Counted from the first letter of the stretch, positions 1 through 8,616 are shown. The stretch: 36,298 nucleotides of DNA from Planctomycetota bacterium (GCA_016177925.1 JACOUH010000060.1:1-36298); one strand, 5' to 3'. Numbers and translations are program-made. Notes: a model not told the origin generated them from the sequence alone.

Positions 1-759
1 CGGGACCTGTTTGACCTCGCCGGCCGGCACGCCCTGGTGACCGGCGCCAGCCGCGGCATCGGGCTGGCCATCGCCCGCGCCCTGGGTCAGCGCGGGGCCT
101 CCGTCGTCATCACCGGCCGCAAGGAAGAGACGCTCCGGGCCGTGGCGGAAGGGCTGCGCGGCGAGGGCGTCAAGGCTCGCCCGGTCGTGTGCCACCAGGG
201 CGACCTGGCCGCCATCGGGGGCATGTTCGAGCAGCTCGACCGCGACAGCCAGGCGCCCGACATCGTGGTAGTCAACGCGGCGACCAATCCCGTCTACGGC
301 CCGCTGCTCGAACTCGAACTGCCCGCCTGGCAAAAGATTGTCGATGTGAACTTGACGGGCTCGCTGGCGACCGCCCAGCAGGCGGCGCGGCGCATGGCCG
401 CCGCCGGGAAAGGCTCGATCGTCTTCCTCAGCTCGGTCGCTGGCCTCGACCCGTTGCCGGGGCTTGGAGCGTACAGCATCAGCAAGGCGGGGCTCCTCGG
501 CCTGATGCGTGCGCTCGCCCGGGAACTGGGCCCGCGCGGCGTCCGCGTCAACGCGATCGCCCCAGGCCTGATCGAGACGCGCTTCTCCGCCGCCCTCTTC
601 GCCGACCGTCAAGCGTTCGACACCTTCATCGCGCGCACCCCGCTGGGGCGACACGGCCAACCGGACGACATTGTCGGGGCGGCAGTCTTCCTTGCTTCGG
701 ACGCATCGGCGTACGTGACCGGCCAGGTCCTCGTCGTCGACGGCGGCGGCCGCGTGTGA
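1..759 (+). CDS. SDR family oxidoreductase, 5' end outside window
   Basis: The frame is open from base 1, so the true start lies upstream; 252 residues are visible. It is a classical short-chain dehydrogenase/reductase, an NAD(P)(H)-dependent oxidoreductase with a Rossmann fold. The cofactor loop TGASRGIG lies near visible residues 15-22, an NAAT version of the NNAG motif follows, and the catalytic Ser (FLSSVAG) and YSISK (Tyr-x3-Lys) are present. The C-terminal VTGQVLVVDGG is typical of the FabG/gluconate-dehydrogenase-like SDRs. The substrate cannot be read from the sequence. The next gene lies on the opposite strand, ending about 210 bases away. Length and motifs are normal for the family (about 250 residues). 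Confidence 0.93.
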   Translation, partial: RDLFDLAGRHALVTGASRGIGLAIARALGQRGASVVITGRKEETLRAVAEGLRGEGVKARPVVCHQGDLAAIGGMFEQLDRDSQAPDIVVVNAATNPVYGPLLELELPAWQKIVDVNLTGSLATAQQAARRMAAAGKGSIVFLSSVAGLDPLPGLGAYSISKAGLLGLMRALARELGPRGVRVNAIAPGLIETRFSAALFADRQAFDTFIARTPLGRHGQPDDIVGAAVFLASDASAYVTGQVLVVDGGGRV

Positions 760-845
760 GGGGACCTTTTGATAGCGAACGCGCGGGAGGCATCAGGATC
801 GTCCGCGGCTAAATACCTCCCCGGAGAAGGGAACGTGTCGGCGGG

Positions 846-934
846 GTGGCATGCTTGGGCGGCCCGACCCGCTGACGCGGGTGCCCCGGCCGGGGGCAAA
901 GGCCAAGCCACAGTGGGCCGCCCAAGCATGGCAC
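846..934. repeat. Imperfect palindrome of the GGCATGCTT family
   Basis: Arms 846-865 and 915-934 are 20 bases each with one mismatch, and carry a core of GGCATGCTTGGGCGGCCC. The loop of about 49 bases holds a smaller GC-rich hairpin. It lies between the convergent SDR and DUF1501 genes, so it could act as a terminator on both strands, although there is no T run. A shorter relative with the same GTGGCATGCTT outer arm occurs at 28739-28769. The rest of the 760-968 gap shows nothing recognisable. Confidence 0.75.
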
Positions 935-968
935 ACGCGGGACCACTTGCCCCTTGCCTGGGAGCGAT

Positions 969-2414
969 TTAGTCTTGGCCGGCAGGCCTGGAGGGCTCCT
1001 CCAGAAGAATCGGCCGGATCGGCGTTCCCTCGCAGAGTGTGAAGGGACGATTCAGGCGGTCGTAGAGTTGCGTGTGCGGGTCGACTCCCAGGCAGTGATA
1101 GATGGTCGCAGCCAGGTCGGCGGGCGCCGTCGGACTGCTCGCCGGGTAGGCCGCGTAGCGGTCGCTGGAACCGTGGACGATGCCGCCCTTGACGCCTCCG
1201 CCGGCCAGCACGGCGCTGAAGACGTGCGGCCAGTGATCGCGGCCATCACGGCCCGCTCCCGCCCCGCCCACCACGCTCTGCCCGACGCGCGGCGTCCGCC
1301 CCATCTCGCCCGTCCACACGACCAGCGTCTCGTCGAGCAGCCCGCGCGCCGCCAGGTCCTCCAGCAACGCGGTGGTCGCCTGATCCGTCACGGGACAAAG
1401 ACGTGTTTTCAGATCGATAAAATTTCTGTTGTGCGTGTCCCAATAGACGCTGACGTTGGTGATGCCGTCGTTGGGCCAGAACACCGTGACCAGCGGCACG
1501 CCCGCCTCGACCAGTCGTCGGGCTTGCAGGACCGACTGGCCGTGCAGGTTCATGCCGTAGCGCTCGCGCAGGCGCCGGTCCTCCCGCGACAGGTCGAATG
1601 CTCGCAACACCTCAGGCGACGCCAGCAGGTCGAAGGCGCGCTCGTGATGTGCCCGCGCCGCGGACAGCTGCAGGTCTTTCTCCAGCGCTCGCACCTGTCC
1701 TTCAAGCCGACGCAGCAGGACGCGGCGGTCGCCGGTGCGTGCTAGCGGGACGTCGGCGTGTAAGTCGAAATCGCCGACGCGGTAGTCGGGCTTGCTGGCG
1801 TCGGCGTCGATGCGAAGCGGGCCGTGCAGAGGGCCGAGCCAGCCGGCCCCCTGACCATGCGACTCCTCGACAAAGCGCGGCGCCCCGTCGGGCACCTTGG
1901 GCATCATCGAGACAAACGGAGGCAGCGGGCCTTTACCGCGGCCGAGCCGGCTCAGCACCGCTCCGTAGTTCGGCCAGTCCTCGGCGATCGGAGCGCCGCG
2001 GCGGGGCACGGCATGCCCGGTCAGCGGAAAATGCGTCGCCACCGTGTGGTCGACTTCGCTGTGGGTCATCGACCGGATGAGGGCCAGCCGGTCCATCATC
2101 CGGGCGAGCCGCGGCAGGTGTTCACAGATGCGCACGCTGGGAAGACGAGTTGGGATGGTCTTGAACTCGCCGCGATACTCGGCCGGCGCCGACGGCTTGG
2201 GGTCCCAGGTATCCTGCTGTGCCGGCCCGCCCCACATGAACAGGAGAATGCACGCCCGAGCCCTGCCGCGCGGCGGCTTCGGCGTTGGCACAGGCCGCGC
2301 AGCAAGGAGTTGGGGCAGGCCAAGCCCGAACAGGCCGAGGGAGCCGGCCCGCAAGAACTCGCGCCGTCTCATCGGCGCCGCGTCGAAGAAGCCCTTACAA
2401 GCTGGCGGTCGCAT
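969..2414 (-). CDS. DUF1501 domain-containing secreted protein (Tat signal)
   Basis: This 481-residue protein belongs to the DUF1501 family, which has an alkaline-phosphatase/sulfatase-like fold and is very abundant in planctomycetes; the substrate is unknown. A twin-arginine-type signal (MRRREFLRAG, then a hydrophobic run LGLFGLGLPQLL) lies near residues 15-35, so export in folded form is expected. Typical family segments are seen: MWGGPAQQDTWDPKP, THSEVDHTVATHFPLTGH, WTGEMGRTPRV and GRDHWPHVFS. The ATG at 2414 is chosen because GTGAGGA lies about 6 bases upstream; a GTG at 2441 and an ATG at 2372 are also in frame. Unlike the DUF1501 gene at 7001, no DUF1800 partner is adjacent. Confidence 0.9.
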   Translation of the reverse strand: MRPPACKGFFDAAPMRRREFLRAGSLGLFGLGLPQLLAARPVPTPKPPRGRARACILLFMWGGPAQQDTWDPKPSAPAEYRGEFKTIPTRLPSVRICEHLPRLARMMDRLALIRSMTHSEVDHTVATHFPLTGHAVPRRGAPIAEDWPNYGAVLSRLGRGKGPLPPFVSMMPKVPDGAPRFVEESHGQGAGWLGPLHGPLRIDADASKPDYRVGDFDLHADVPLARTGDRRVLLRRLEGQVRALEKDLQLSAARAHHERAFDLLASPEVLRAFDLSREDRRLRERYGMNLHGQSVLQARRLVEAGVPLVTVFWPNDGITNVSVYWDTHNRNFIDLKTRLCPVTDQATTALLEDLAARGLLDETLVVWTGEMGRTPRVGQSVVGGAGAGRDGRDHWPHVFSAVLAGGGVKGGIVHGSSDRYAAYPASSPTAPADLAATIYHCLGVDPHTQLYDRLNRPFTLCEGTPIRPILLEEPSRPAGQD

Positions 2415-2490
2415 CGCATCCTCACCGGCTGAAGCCGTCACGTCCCATCATTTCTGAGTTTACCCGCTTTTCCCTCGCCTGTCTCGCCCC

Positions 2491-3372
2491 TCATTCCGCG
2501 TCGCCGAACTGGTGGGCGGTCACCGTTCCCGCCGGCCACTCCAGCCACAGCAGCCGCTTGAAGTGATAGTCACCGCCGACGTTGTAGCCGCGGATGCCGT
2601 TCAGCGTGTTCTCCCTCTCCCGATGCGTGTGCCCGCAGAAGGCAAAGGCGATCCGATCGGCATGGCGCGCCAACACCTCTTCCATAGCCCGATTGCCACA
2701 AAAAGCGTCCCACAAGAGGCTGTCCAGGTCGGTTGGCGGGCCCGGTCGCGGAACGCTCAACCCATAGAAAGGCGGATGATGCGTCACGACGATCGCCTTT
2801 CCCACCACGGCGAGGGAGTCGCGCAGCAAGCGCTCGAAGGTCGCCACCACTTCGGCAGTGAAGGTCACGTCATCGAGCGGCCAGCGCACGAAGTTGGCGT
2901 CGTTGTGCCGACCGCGCGTGAAGCGTTTGCTCTCCAGACGATGCAGCTCGTCGGGATAGCACTCGCGCAGCTTCTCCAGCGACCACGAGTAGTCGTACCA
3001 GTTGATCGAGCCGACCAGGGCGACGTCCGCCTCGGGCAACAGCAGCGAGCCGGCGTCGAGGTAATGAAAGCGGTGCAGCGCGGCGATCCGGGGCAGTTCC
3101 TTCTGGTAAAGCGTCAGCGAGTCGTGCTCGTCCTCGGGGAGCACCCAGACGTCGTGATTGCCGGGCACGAGCACCTTGCAACACTCCACACGGCCGAACT
3201 GTGCCAGGCAGTCACCGAACAGGACACCCGTGCCGATGTCGCCGGCCAGCAGCAGCACATCGGGCGGGTGTTCCTCGAGGTAGGAGACGAGCAAGCGCGT
3301 CGCCTCGACGCCGCGCGCCTGATGGCCCCAGTGCAGGTCAGCCGTCACCGCGATGCGCAGGGCTGTGGTCAT
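2491..3372 (-). CDS. Calcineurin-like metallophosphoesterase
   Basis: This 293-residue protein of the calcineurin-like metallophosphoesterase superfamily would hydrolyse phosphoester bonds with a two-metal centre. All the metal-binding blocks are visible: DLH (Asp12, His14), GD (Asp45), GNHD (residues 71-74), THHPP and GHTH. There is no signal peptide, so it is probably cytoplasmic. The substrate cannot be inferred; related proteins include phosphodiesterases and phosphatases. The ATG at 3372 has GGAGAGG about 7 bases upstream. The upstream DUF1501 gene in the same orientation begins 77 bases after this stop, so the two may be co-transcribed. Confidence 0.9.
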   Translation of the reverse strand: MTTALRIAVTADLHWGHQARGVEATRLLVSYLEEHPPDVLLLAGDIGTGVLFGDCLAQFGRVECCKVLVPGNHDVWVLPEDEHDSLTLYQKELPRIAALHRFHYLDAGSLLLPEADVALVGSINWYDYSWSLEKLRECYPDELHRLESKRFTRGRHNDANFVRWPLDDVTFTAEVVATFERLLRDSLAVVGKAIVVTHHPPFYGLSVPRPGPPTDLDSLLWDAFCGNRAMEEVLARHADRIAFAFCGHTHRERENTLNGIRGYNVGGDYHFKRLLWLEWPAGTVTAHQFGDAE

Positions 3373-3390
3373 CCGTCAACCTCTCCGGGG

Positions 3391-3447
3391 GTGGGGCAAG
3401 TCTCCAACTTGTCCGACTTACTCAGGCAAATTGGAAATTTGCCCCAC
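3391..3447. repeat. Inverted repeat, GGGGCAAGTTTCCAACTTG family, copy 1
   Basis: Arms 3391-3413 and 3425-3447 (23 bases) pair imperfectly with an 11-base loop. The same element occurs as a perfect palindrome at 17412-17469. Here it sits between the divergent metallophosphoesterase gene and the secreted-protein gene at 3579. The divergence between arms suggests an older copy. Confidence 0.85.
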
Positions 3448-3578
3448 GCGGCGGCGAAACACTGGTGTACGGCGCTTCGCCAGAACCGTCATTTTGCGAA
3501 ACTCGCCCCGCCCTGCGGGAGTATCGCTGCTCAGACAACCGACTCGCTCCTCATTGTATTGCCGGGAGTGCTCCGATC

Positions 3579-5315
3579 ATGCCATCCACGCGCCACCTCT
3601 TCGGCGGACTGCTCGGCCTTGTCCTGTGCGTCAGTCCGCTCCGCGCCGAGAAACCGCCGTCGCCGTTGCGACTGATCCCCGCCGAGGCCGACCTTGTCAT
3701 TCAGACCGAGGCTCCCCGCCAGCTCGTCGAGGCCGTCCTTACCCTTGACTACATCAAGAATCTGCAAAGTCTCGATGCCTTCAAGGAAGTCCTCGATGCG
3801 ACGCAGACACGCCGCTTCTTCCAGATGGTCGCCTGGTTCGAGCGTGAACTTGGCGCCTCCTGGCCGGAGCTACTCGACCGCCTTGGCGGCGGCGGGGCAG
3901 CGCTGGCCGCCAAAATCGGCGAGAATTCCCCCGCGCTGCTCGTCCTGCAGGGGACCGACGAGAAGGCCCTTCACAAGTTCGCTGACCTGCTGCTGAGCGT
4001 CATCGAGCAGGAGCAGGAGCGGCAGGGCTCGAAGGAACGCCCGGTGAAGAGCACCTACAAGGACGTCCAGACCGTGCGCATCGGCAAGGACTTCCACGCT
4101 GCCCTCGTGCAGGGCGCTCTGCTCATCAGCAACAAGGAGAAGGCGCTGCAGCGCGCTCTCGACCTCGCCGCCGGCCGTGACAAGAAGAGCTTGGCGGACA
4201 ACGCCGACCTCGCCGACGCCGCCCGGCTGCTGCCGAAAGGCACCCTGGCTTCACTGTGGCTGAACATGGACACGGTCCGCAAGCAGCCGGGCGGCGAGGC
4301 GCTCTACAAGACGCCGCGCGATCCGTTCTTGACCATCGTCCTCGGCGGCTGGGCCGACATTGCCAGCCGTGCCCGCTATGCTTGCCTTGGGGTGGTCCCT
4401 GACAAGACGGGACTGCTGGCGACCCTCCGCCTCCCCGCTGGCCGGATCGGCATGGGGCCGGACCGGGGCGTCGTCTGCCCGCCCGACGGACAGCCCGGCT
4501 CGCGGCCGCTCCTGGAGCCCAAGGGGGTCCTGTTCAGCGAGAGCTTTTACTGGGACCTGTCCGTCTTTTGGACCGACCGCATCAAGCTCTTCGGCGAAAA
4601 GAACGCGAAGAACATCGAGCAGTTCGATGAGAACTCGGGCCGCTTCCTGTCGAATTTCCGGTTCAGCAAGCTGCTGAGCCAGGCCGGCACCTATCACCGC
4701 TTCGTCGCGGTCCATCAGCCGAAGAAGGGCTACAAGAAGCAGCCCAAGACCGCCTTGCCTGCCTTCGCCTTCGTCACGGAGATGCGCAAGCCCGACGAGT
4801 TGAGCAAGGCAATGGAGACGCTCCTGCGCGGGGCGGCCCTGATTGGCGGCTCCCAGTTGGGGCTGCGGCTCGTTGAGGAGAAGCACAAGGACTGCAACAT
4901 CGTCGCCTACCGCTTCCCCGAAGACCGCGAGGTGAAGGCCGACGTCAACGACATCCGCTTCAACTTCAGCCCGACGTTCGTCCGCATCGGCAACCAGTTT
5001 GTCTTCAGTTCGACGCAGGAACTGGCCCGCAACCTCGTCGACGTGCTGCAGGCCGAGGCGAAGGGCACGGACAAGGGGGCCGCGCCGACGGAGCGCATCC
5101 GTCTCTACCCCGAGGGCGGCGCCGCGACGCTGAAGACTTTCGAGGATCAGCTTATCACGCAGACGGTCCTCACCTCGGCGGTGCCAGTCGACGAGGCCCG
5201 CGCGCAGATACGCAAACTGATCTACTTGTTGAGCAAGACGGGCGGGCTGACGCTGGAGACGACCTACGCCCCCAAGGAGTTCCACGTCGACCTCCGGCTG
5301 AGATTCACAAAGTGA
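3579..5315 (+). CDS. Secreted protein of unknown function (planctomycete type)
   Basis: This 578-residue protein matches no named family that I recognise. Residues 1-23 form a signal peptide (a hydrophobic FGGLLGLVLCVSP, then an LRA cleavage site), so it is exported. The body is a mixed alpha/beta sequence rich in Lys and Glu, with no evident enzyme motif and no membrane segment. Phrases such as GTLASLWLNMD and FVFSSTQELARNLVDVLQ recall the large planctomycete exported proteins annotated as hypothetical or DUF3352-like; that is only a resemblance. The ATG at 3579 is chosen because the signal peptide starts there; the frame is open upstream to 3201 but overlaps the divergent gene. GGGAG lies about 12 bases upstream. 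Confidence 0.8.
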   Translation: MPSTRHLFGGLLGLVLCVSPLRAEKPPSPLRLIPAEADLVIQTEAPRQLVEAVLTLDYIKNLQSLDAFKEVLDATQTRRFFQMVAWFERELGASWPELLDRLGGGGAALAAKIGENSPALLVLQGTDEKALHKFADLLLSVIEQEQERQGSKERPVKSTYKDVQTVRIGKDFHAALVQGALLISNKEKALQRALDLAAGRDKKSLADNADLADAARLLPKGTLASLWLNMDTVRKQPGGEALYKTPRDPFLTIVLGGWADIASRARYACLGVVPDKTGLLATLRLPAGRIGMGPDRGVVCPPDGQPGSRPLLEPKGVLFSESFYWDLSVFWTDRIKLFGEKNAKNIEQFDENSGRFLSNFRFSKLLSQAGTYHRFVAVHQPKKGYKKQPKTALPAFAFVTEMRKPDELSKAMETLLRGAALIGGSQLGLRLVEEKHKDCNIVAYRFPEDREVKADVNDIRFNFSPTFVRIGNQFVFSSTQELARNLVDVLQAEAKGTDKGAAPTERIRLYPEGGAATLKTFEDQLITQTVLTSAVPVDEARAQIRKLIYLLSKTGGLTLETTYAPKEFHVDLRLRFTK

Positions 5316-5326
5316 AGAAGAATTGG

Positions 5327-5472
5327 CCACAGATGAACACAGATAAACACAGATGAAGAAAGACAATAAAGAGAGAGTGAGCCTGGATCGGGTGATGGAC
5401 ACCGACTGAGGCATCTTGCTCTAGTTTTCATCCATGCCCATCTGATCTGTGTTCATCTGTGTTCATCTGTGG
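5327..5472. repeat. Inverted repeat of CACAGATGAACACAGAT type
   Basis: Arms 5327-5356 and 5443-5472 are 30 bases each with two mismatches; each arm is itself made of ACACAGATGA/ACACAGATAA units. The spacer is about 86 bases of AT-richer DNA. It fills most of the gap between the secreted-protein gene and the DUF1800 gene. Similar ACACAGATG-rich elements are scattered through many bacterial genomes. Its end is 22 bases before the DUF1800 start codon. Confidence 0.85.
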
Positions 5473-5494
5473 CTAATGTCTGAAGGGCATCAAC

Positions 5495-6904
5495 ATGGCA
5501 GATACTTCCGAAACCCGCATCGATCCGCGCTGGGCCTGGGAGGCGTATCGGCCCAACGACAAGGCGCCGTGGGACCTCAAGCGCGCCGGCCATCTCTACC
5601 GCCGGGCCGCCTTCGGCGCCACCCCTACCGAACTTCAAGCGGCCCTGAAGAAAGGGCCGCAGAAGGCGATCGACGACCTCCTCGCCGGCGGTCCCGGCCA
5701 GGATGCCTTCGACAAGCAGACGGAGCAGCTCGCCGAGTCGATCGTCCGCGTCAACAACGGCCAGCAGCTGCGCGACTGGTGGCTGTACCGCATGCTGTAC
5801 ACGCCCCATCCGCTCCGCGAGAAGTTCACGCTGTTCTGGCACAACCACTTTGCCACCAGCAACGCCACGGTGCAGAACGCCGGCTTCATGTACCGCCAGT
5901 ATCGGCTGCTGCGCAAGTATGTCCTGGGCAGTTTCGCTGAGATGCTCAAGGAGATGTCGCTGGACCCGGCCATGATGGTCTGGCTCAACGTCAAGGACAG
6001 CAAGAAGGGCAACCCCAACGAGAACTATGCCCGCGAGCTGATGGAACTGTTCTCGCTCGGCATCGGCAACTACACCGAGCACGACATCCGCGAGGCCGCC
6101 CGCGCTTTCACCGGCTGGACCTTGCAGGGCAACGACGTCGTCTACACCGAGAGCCAGCACGATCTCGGCGAGAAGTCGGTCCTCAAGCAGAAGGGCAAGT
6201 GGAAGCCCGACGACATCGTCCGCATCTGCCTGGAGGAGGACTCCGCCCCGTACTTCCTCACGAAGAAGCTGTTCCGCTTCCTGGTCAGCGAGACGATGAC
6301 GCCGTCGCGCGAACTGCTTGAGCCGCTAGCGACGTCGTTCCGCAAGAGCGGCTACGACTTCGGCGACCTGGTGCGGACGGTCCTGCGCTCGAACCTGTTC
6401 TTCTCCGACCAGGTCTATCGCACGCGCATCAAGGCGCCGGTTGACTTCGCCCTGGGCATCGTGCGCGGCCTGGAGGGCCGGATCGGCTCGACGCCCTTGG
6501 CAGGAGTGCTGGAACAGCTGGGGCAGAGCGTCCTGTACCCGCCGTCGGTCAAGGGCTGGGACGGCGGGGAGGCCTGGCTGAATGGGCAGACGCTGCTGTT
6601 CCGGCAGAACCTGGCACTGGCGCTGACCTCGACGGAGGATATCCGCTTCGGCCACCGCTGCGACCCGGCAGCGCTGGCCCGCAAGTACGGCAAGAAAGAC
6701 GACAAGGAACTGGTCGACTTCTTCCTCGACCTGTTCCTGCAGGGCGACGTCGCCGAGGAATCGCGGAGTCGCCTGTTGCTGTTCCAGGAAAAGTCCCACA
6801 AGATGAAGGTGCCGGTCTACTGGACCGCCCAGGACGCCGCCGACAACCGCGTCCGCACCCTCTGCCACCTGGTGTTGACGCAGCCCGAGTTCCAGCTCGA
6901 CTGA
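5495..6904 (+). CDS. DUF1800 domain-containing protein
   Basis: This 469-residue DUF1800 family protein is usually encoded next to a DUF1501 gene in planctomycetes and other bacteria, as it is here. Family landmarks are present: HLYRRAAFGATP near residues 31-42, MLYTPHPLREKFTLFWHNHFATSN, NPNENYARELMELFSLG and AARAFTGWTL. Its biochemical role is not established. No clear signal peptide is present at the N-terminus (MADTSETRIDPRWAWEAY), in contrast to the Tat signal of its partner. The ATG at 5495 has GAAGGG about 8 bases upstream. The DUF1501 gene follows 96 bases downstream in the same direction, after a strong hairpin. Confidence 0.92.
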   Translation: MADTSETRIDPRWAWEAYRPNDKAPWDLKRAGHLYRRAAFGATPTELQAALKKGPQKAIDDLLAGGPGQDAFDKQTEQLAESIVRVNNGQQLRDWWLYRMLYTPHPLREKFTLFWHNHFATSNATVQNAGFMYRQYRLLRKYVLGSFAEMLKEMSLDPAMMVWLNVKDSKKGNPNENYARELMELFSLGIGNYTEHDIREAARAFTGWTLQGNDVVYTESQHDLGEKSVLKQKGKWKPDDIVRICLEEDSAPYFLTKKLFRFLVSETMTPSRELLEPLATSFRKSGYDFGDLVRTVLRSNLFFSDQVYRTRIKAPVDFALGIVRGLEGRIGSTPLAGVLEQLGQSVLYPPSVKGWDGGEAWLNGQTLLFRQNLALALTSTEDIRFGHRCDPAALARKYGKKDDKELVDFFLDLFLQGDVAEESRSRLLLFQEKSHKMKVPVYWTAQDAADNRVRTLCHLVLTQPEFQLD

Positions 6905-6910
6905 CCCCCA

Positions 6911-6975
6911 GCGAGCGGGGGGCGTGAGCCCCCTGATTCGTCGGCGTAATCAGGGGGCTCACACCCCCCGCTCGC
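6911..6975. repeat. Long hairpin repeat between DUF1800 and DUF1501 genes
   Basis: Arms 6911-6938 and 6948-6975 are 28 bases with one mismatch, around a 9-base loop. The arms contain GGGGGGCGTGAGCCCCCTGATT. With so stable a stem between two genes of one likely operon, it could tune the ratio of the two products or protect upstream mRNA. There is no T run, so a classical terminator is unlikely. Confidence 0.88.
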
Positions 6976-7000
6976 CGGTCACCGCCGAAAGGGAGCTGAT

Positions 7001-8227
7001 ATGAGCCAGACGCGACGTGACTTCCTCAAGAGCACGGGCCTTGTGGCCCTGGGGCTGAACGCGCCCCTGTTCGTCAGCCGCACCGCCGCCCTCGCCGCGC
7101 CCGCCCACAAGCCCGGCGCCAGGGACACCATCCTTGTGGTGGTCGAACTGAATGGCGGCAACGACGGTCTCAATACCGTCATTCCGTTCAAGAATCCGCT
7201 GTACGCGAAGTACCGCCCGACGCTGCAGCAGTCGACTTCGCAGATCAAGAAACTCACCGACGAGATCGGGCTGCACCCGCAGTTGACCGATTTCGCCGAC
7301 CTGCACCAGGAGGGCCACCTCTGCGTCGTGCAGGGCGTCGGCTATCCCAATCCGGACCAGTCGCACTTCCGCTCGATGGACATCTGGCAGTCGGCGAGCA
7401 AGGTCGACAACCCCACCGAGGGCTGGATCGGCAAGGCACTCAGGCAGATCCCGGGAGCGCCGTCGTTCCACCTCAAGAACAGCGGCGAGCGCGCGCCGCT
7501 GGCCCTGGACGGTGCCCCGGCGCGGGTGCCGTCGATCGCCTCGCTACAGGACTTCCAGCTGCAGGTCGCCGGCGGCACCGACGCGAAGGCTCAGCGTGAG
7601 GTCATTGAGGGATCGGCCAAGCCAGGCGGCACGCGGAAGCCGGGGCTGCTCGACTTCGTGCAGCGGACCGCCTCGAACACTTACGCCAGCAGCCGTCGCC
7701 TGCAGGAGATAGGCAAGAACTACCAGCCGAAAGCGACCTACCCGCAAACGCAGCTGGCGAACAAGCTCAAGTTGGCGGCCCAACTCATCGATGGCAACTT
7801 CGGTGCCCGGATCTTCTACGTGTCGCTGGGTGGCTTCGACACGCACGCGCAGCAGGCAGGGGCACACGCCAACCTGATGCAGCAGCTATCCGGCGCCGTG
7901 GCGGCCTTCTTCAAGGACCTGTCGGCGCGCGGGCACAAGGATCGGCTGCTGGTGATGACGTTCTCCGAGTTCGGGCGGCGGGCCAAGGAGAACGGCAGTA
8001 AGGGCACCGACCACGGCTCGGCGGCGCCGATGTTCCTGATCGGCGGCAAGGTCAAGCCGGGGCTGGTGGGAGCCCATCCGAGCCTGGAGAAGATCCCGAT
8101 GGGCAACCTGGAACACCATACCGACTTCCGCCAGGTCTACGCCGCCGTCCTCGACCAGTGGCTGGGCGTCAGCAGCAAGGACGTCCTTGGTGGCGCCTTC
8201 AAGCCGGTCGGCGTGTTCAGAAGCTGA
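7001..8227 (+). CDS. DUF1501 domain-containing secreted protein, DUF1800 partner
   Basis: This 408-residue DUF1501 family protein begins with a twin-arginine signal (TRRDFLKSTGLVALG, residues 4-18), ending near AALAAPA at about residue 35, so it is exported by Tat. Conserved family stretches are VELNGGNDGLNTVIP, HFRSMDIWQSA, GFDTHAQQ and MTFSEFGRRAKENGSKGTDHG; the final Asp-His is a likely metal site of the alkaline-phosphatase-like fold. The ATG at 7001 has AGGGAG 5 bases upstream. It differs in length and sequence from the DUF1501 protein at 969-2414 and belongs to the shorter subtype that pairs with DUF1800. Confidence 0.93.
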   Translation: MSQTRRDFLKSTGLVALGLNAPLFVSRTAALAAPAHKPGARDTILVVVELNGGNDGLNTVIPFKNPLYAKYRPTLQQSTSQIKKLTDEIGLHPQLTDFADLHQEGHLCVVQGVGYPNPDQSHFRSMDIWQSASKVDNPTEGWIGKALRQIPGAPSFHLKNSGERAPLALDGAPARVPSIASLQDFQLQVAGGTDAKAQREVIEGSAKPGGTRKPGLLDFVQRTASNTYASSRRLQEIGKNYQPKATYPQTQLANKLKLAAQLIDGNFGARIFYVSLGGFDTHAQQAGAHANLMQQLSGAVAAFFKDLSARGHKDRLLVMTFSEFGRRAKENGSKGTDHGSAAPMFLIGGKVKPGLVGAHPSLEKIPMGNLEHHTDFRQVYAAVLDQWLGVSSKDVLGGAFKPVGVFRS

Positions 8228-8245
8228 CTTTCCCTTCTGAGAGCG

Positions 8246-8291
8246 AACGGCGTGGTTGTCGGGGACGATCGTCCCCGACGACCACGCCGTT
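8246..8291. repeat. 46-base palindrome after the DUF1501 gene
   Basis: The segment is a near-perfect palindrome with no loop, centred at 8268/8269; 22 of 23 positions pair and the exception would be a G-U pair in RNA. It begins 18 bases after the DUF1501 stop and is followed by a short TTTCTT, so it may end that transcript. It marks the left edge of the accessory segment. Confidence 0.85.
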
Positions 8292-8319
8292 TCTTGTGGG
8301 CGAACAGGGCCAGGCGTAT

Positions 8320-8494
8320 CGTCTCCGTTGCGGGGGGGCGGTTCGAGAAGGTATCGCCGAGTGACTTTCTCGTCCGAACCACTTGTCCGAGGCGGGACTG
8401 CCCGTGCCGCGCGACCTGCCTCTGCCCTCCAACCTGGGCCGCTATCGTCTCCTCTCGAAGCTCGGTGAGGGCGGCACGGGAACCGTCTACCTCG
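8320..8494 (+). repeat. 175-base direct repeat, left copy (kinase gene start)
   Basis: This segment matches 11506-11680 at a constant offset of 3186 bases, with about 10 substitutions and no gaps by my alignment. It includes the leader, ribosome binding site, GTG start and first 30 codons of the kinase gene. In this copy the GAGGAGGG binding site has become GAGGCGGG, and the glycine-loop GEGGMG has become GEGGTG. Similarity stops sharply at 8494. Confidence 0.92.
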
Positions 8495-8616
8495 GCGCCT
8501 GGTGGCGCGGTTCAAAACCGTGCGGGAAAGCCAGGGACTGGAGCTGGCCGAGGTGGCCGAGCGGATGCAGATCGACCCGCCGGCTCTATCCCGCTTGGGA
8601 ACGGGCAAGATGCTGA
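8404..8616 (+). pseudogene. Truncated kinase start fused out of frame to HTH gene DNA
   Basis: The first 30 codons reproduce the N-terminus of the Ser/Thr kinase encoded at 11590 (MPRDLPLPSNLGRYRLL and the glycine loop). After 8494 the kinase frame runs through DNA that in another frame encodes an HTH protein and stops at 8616. No kinase catalytic residues are encoded beyond the glycine loop, so the product, if made, would be non-functional. The substitution in the ribosome binding site and the Met-to-Thr change in the glycine loop fit a decaying copy. Confidence 0.85.

Noticed and set aside
3201-3578. N-terminal extension of the secreted protein
   Set aside because: The extension overlaps the divergent metallophosphoesterase gene and an inverted repeat, and the signal peptide starts at ATG 3579.
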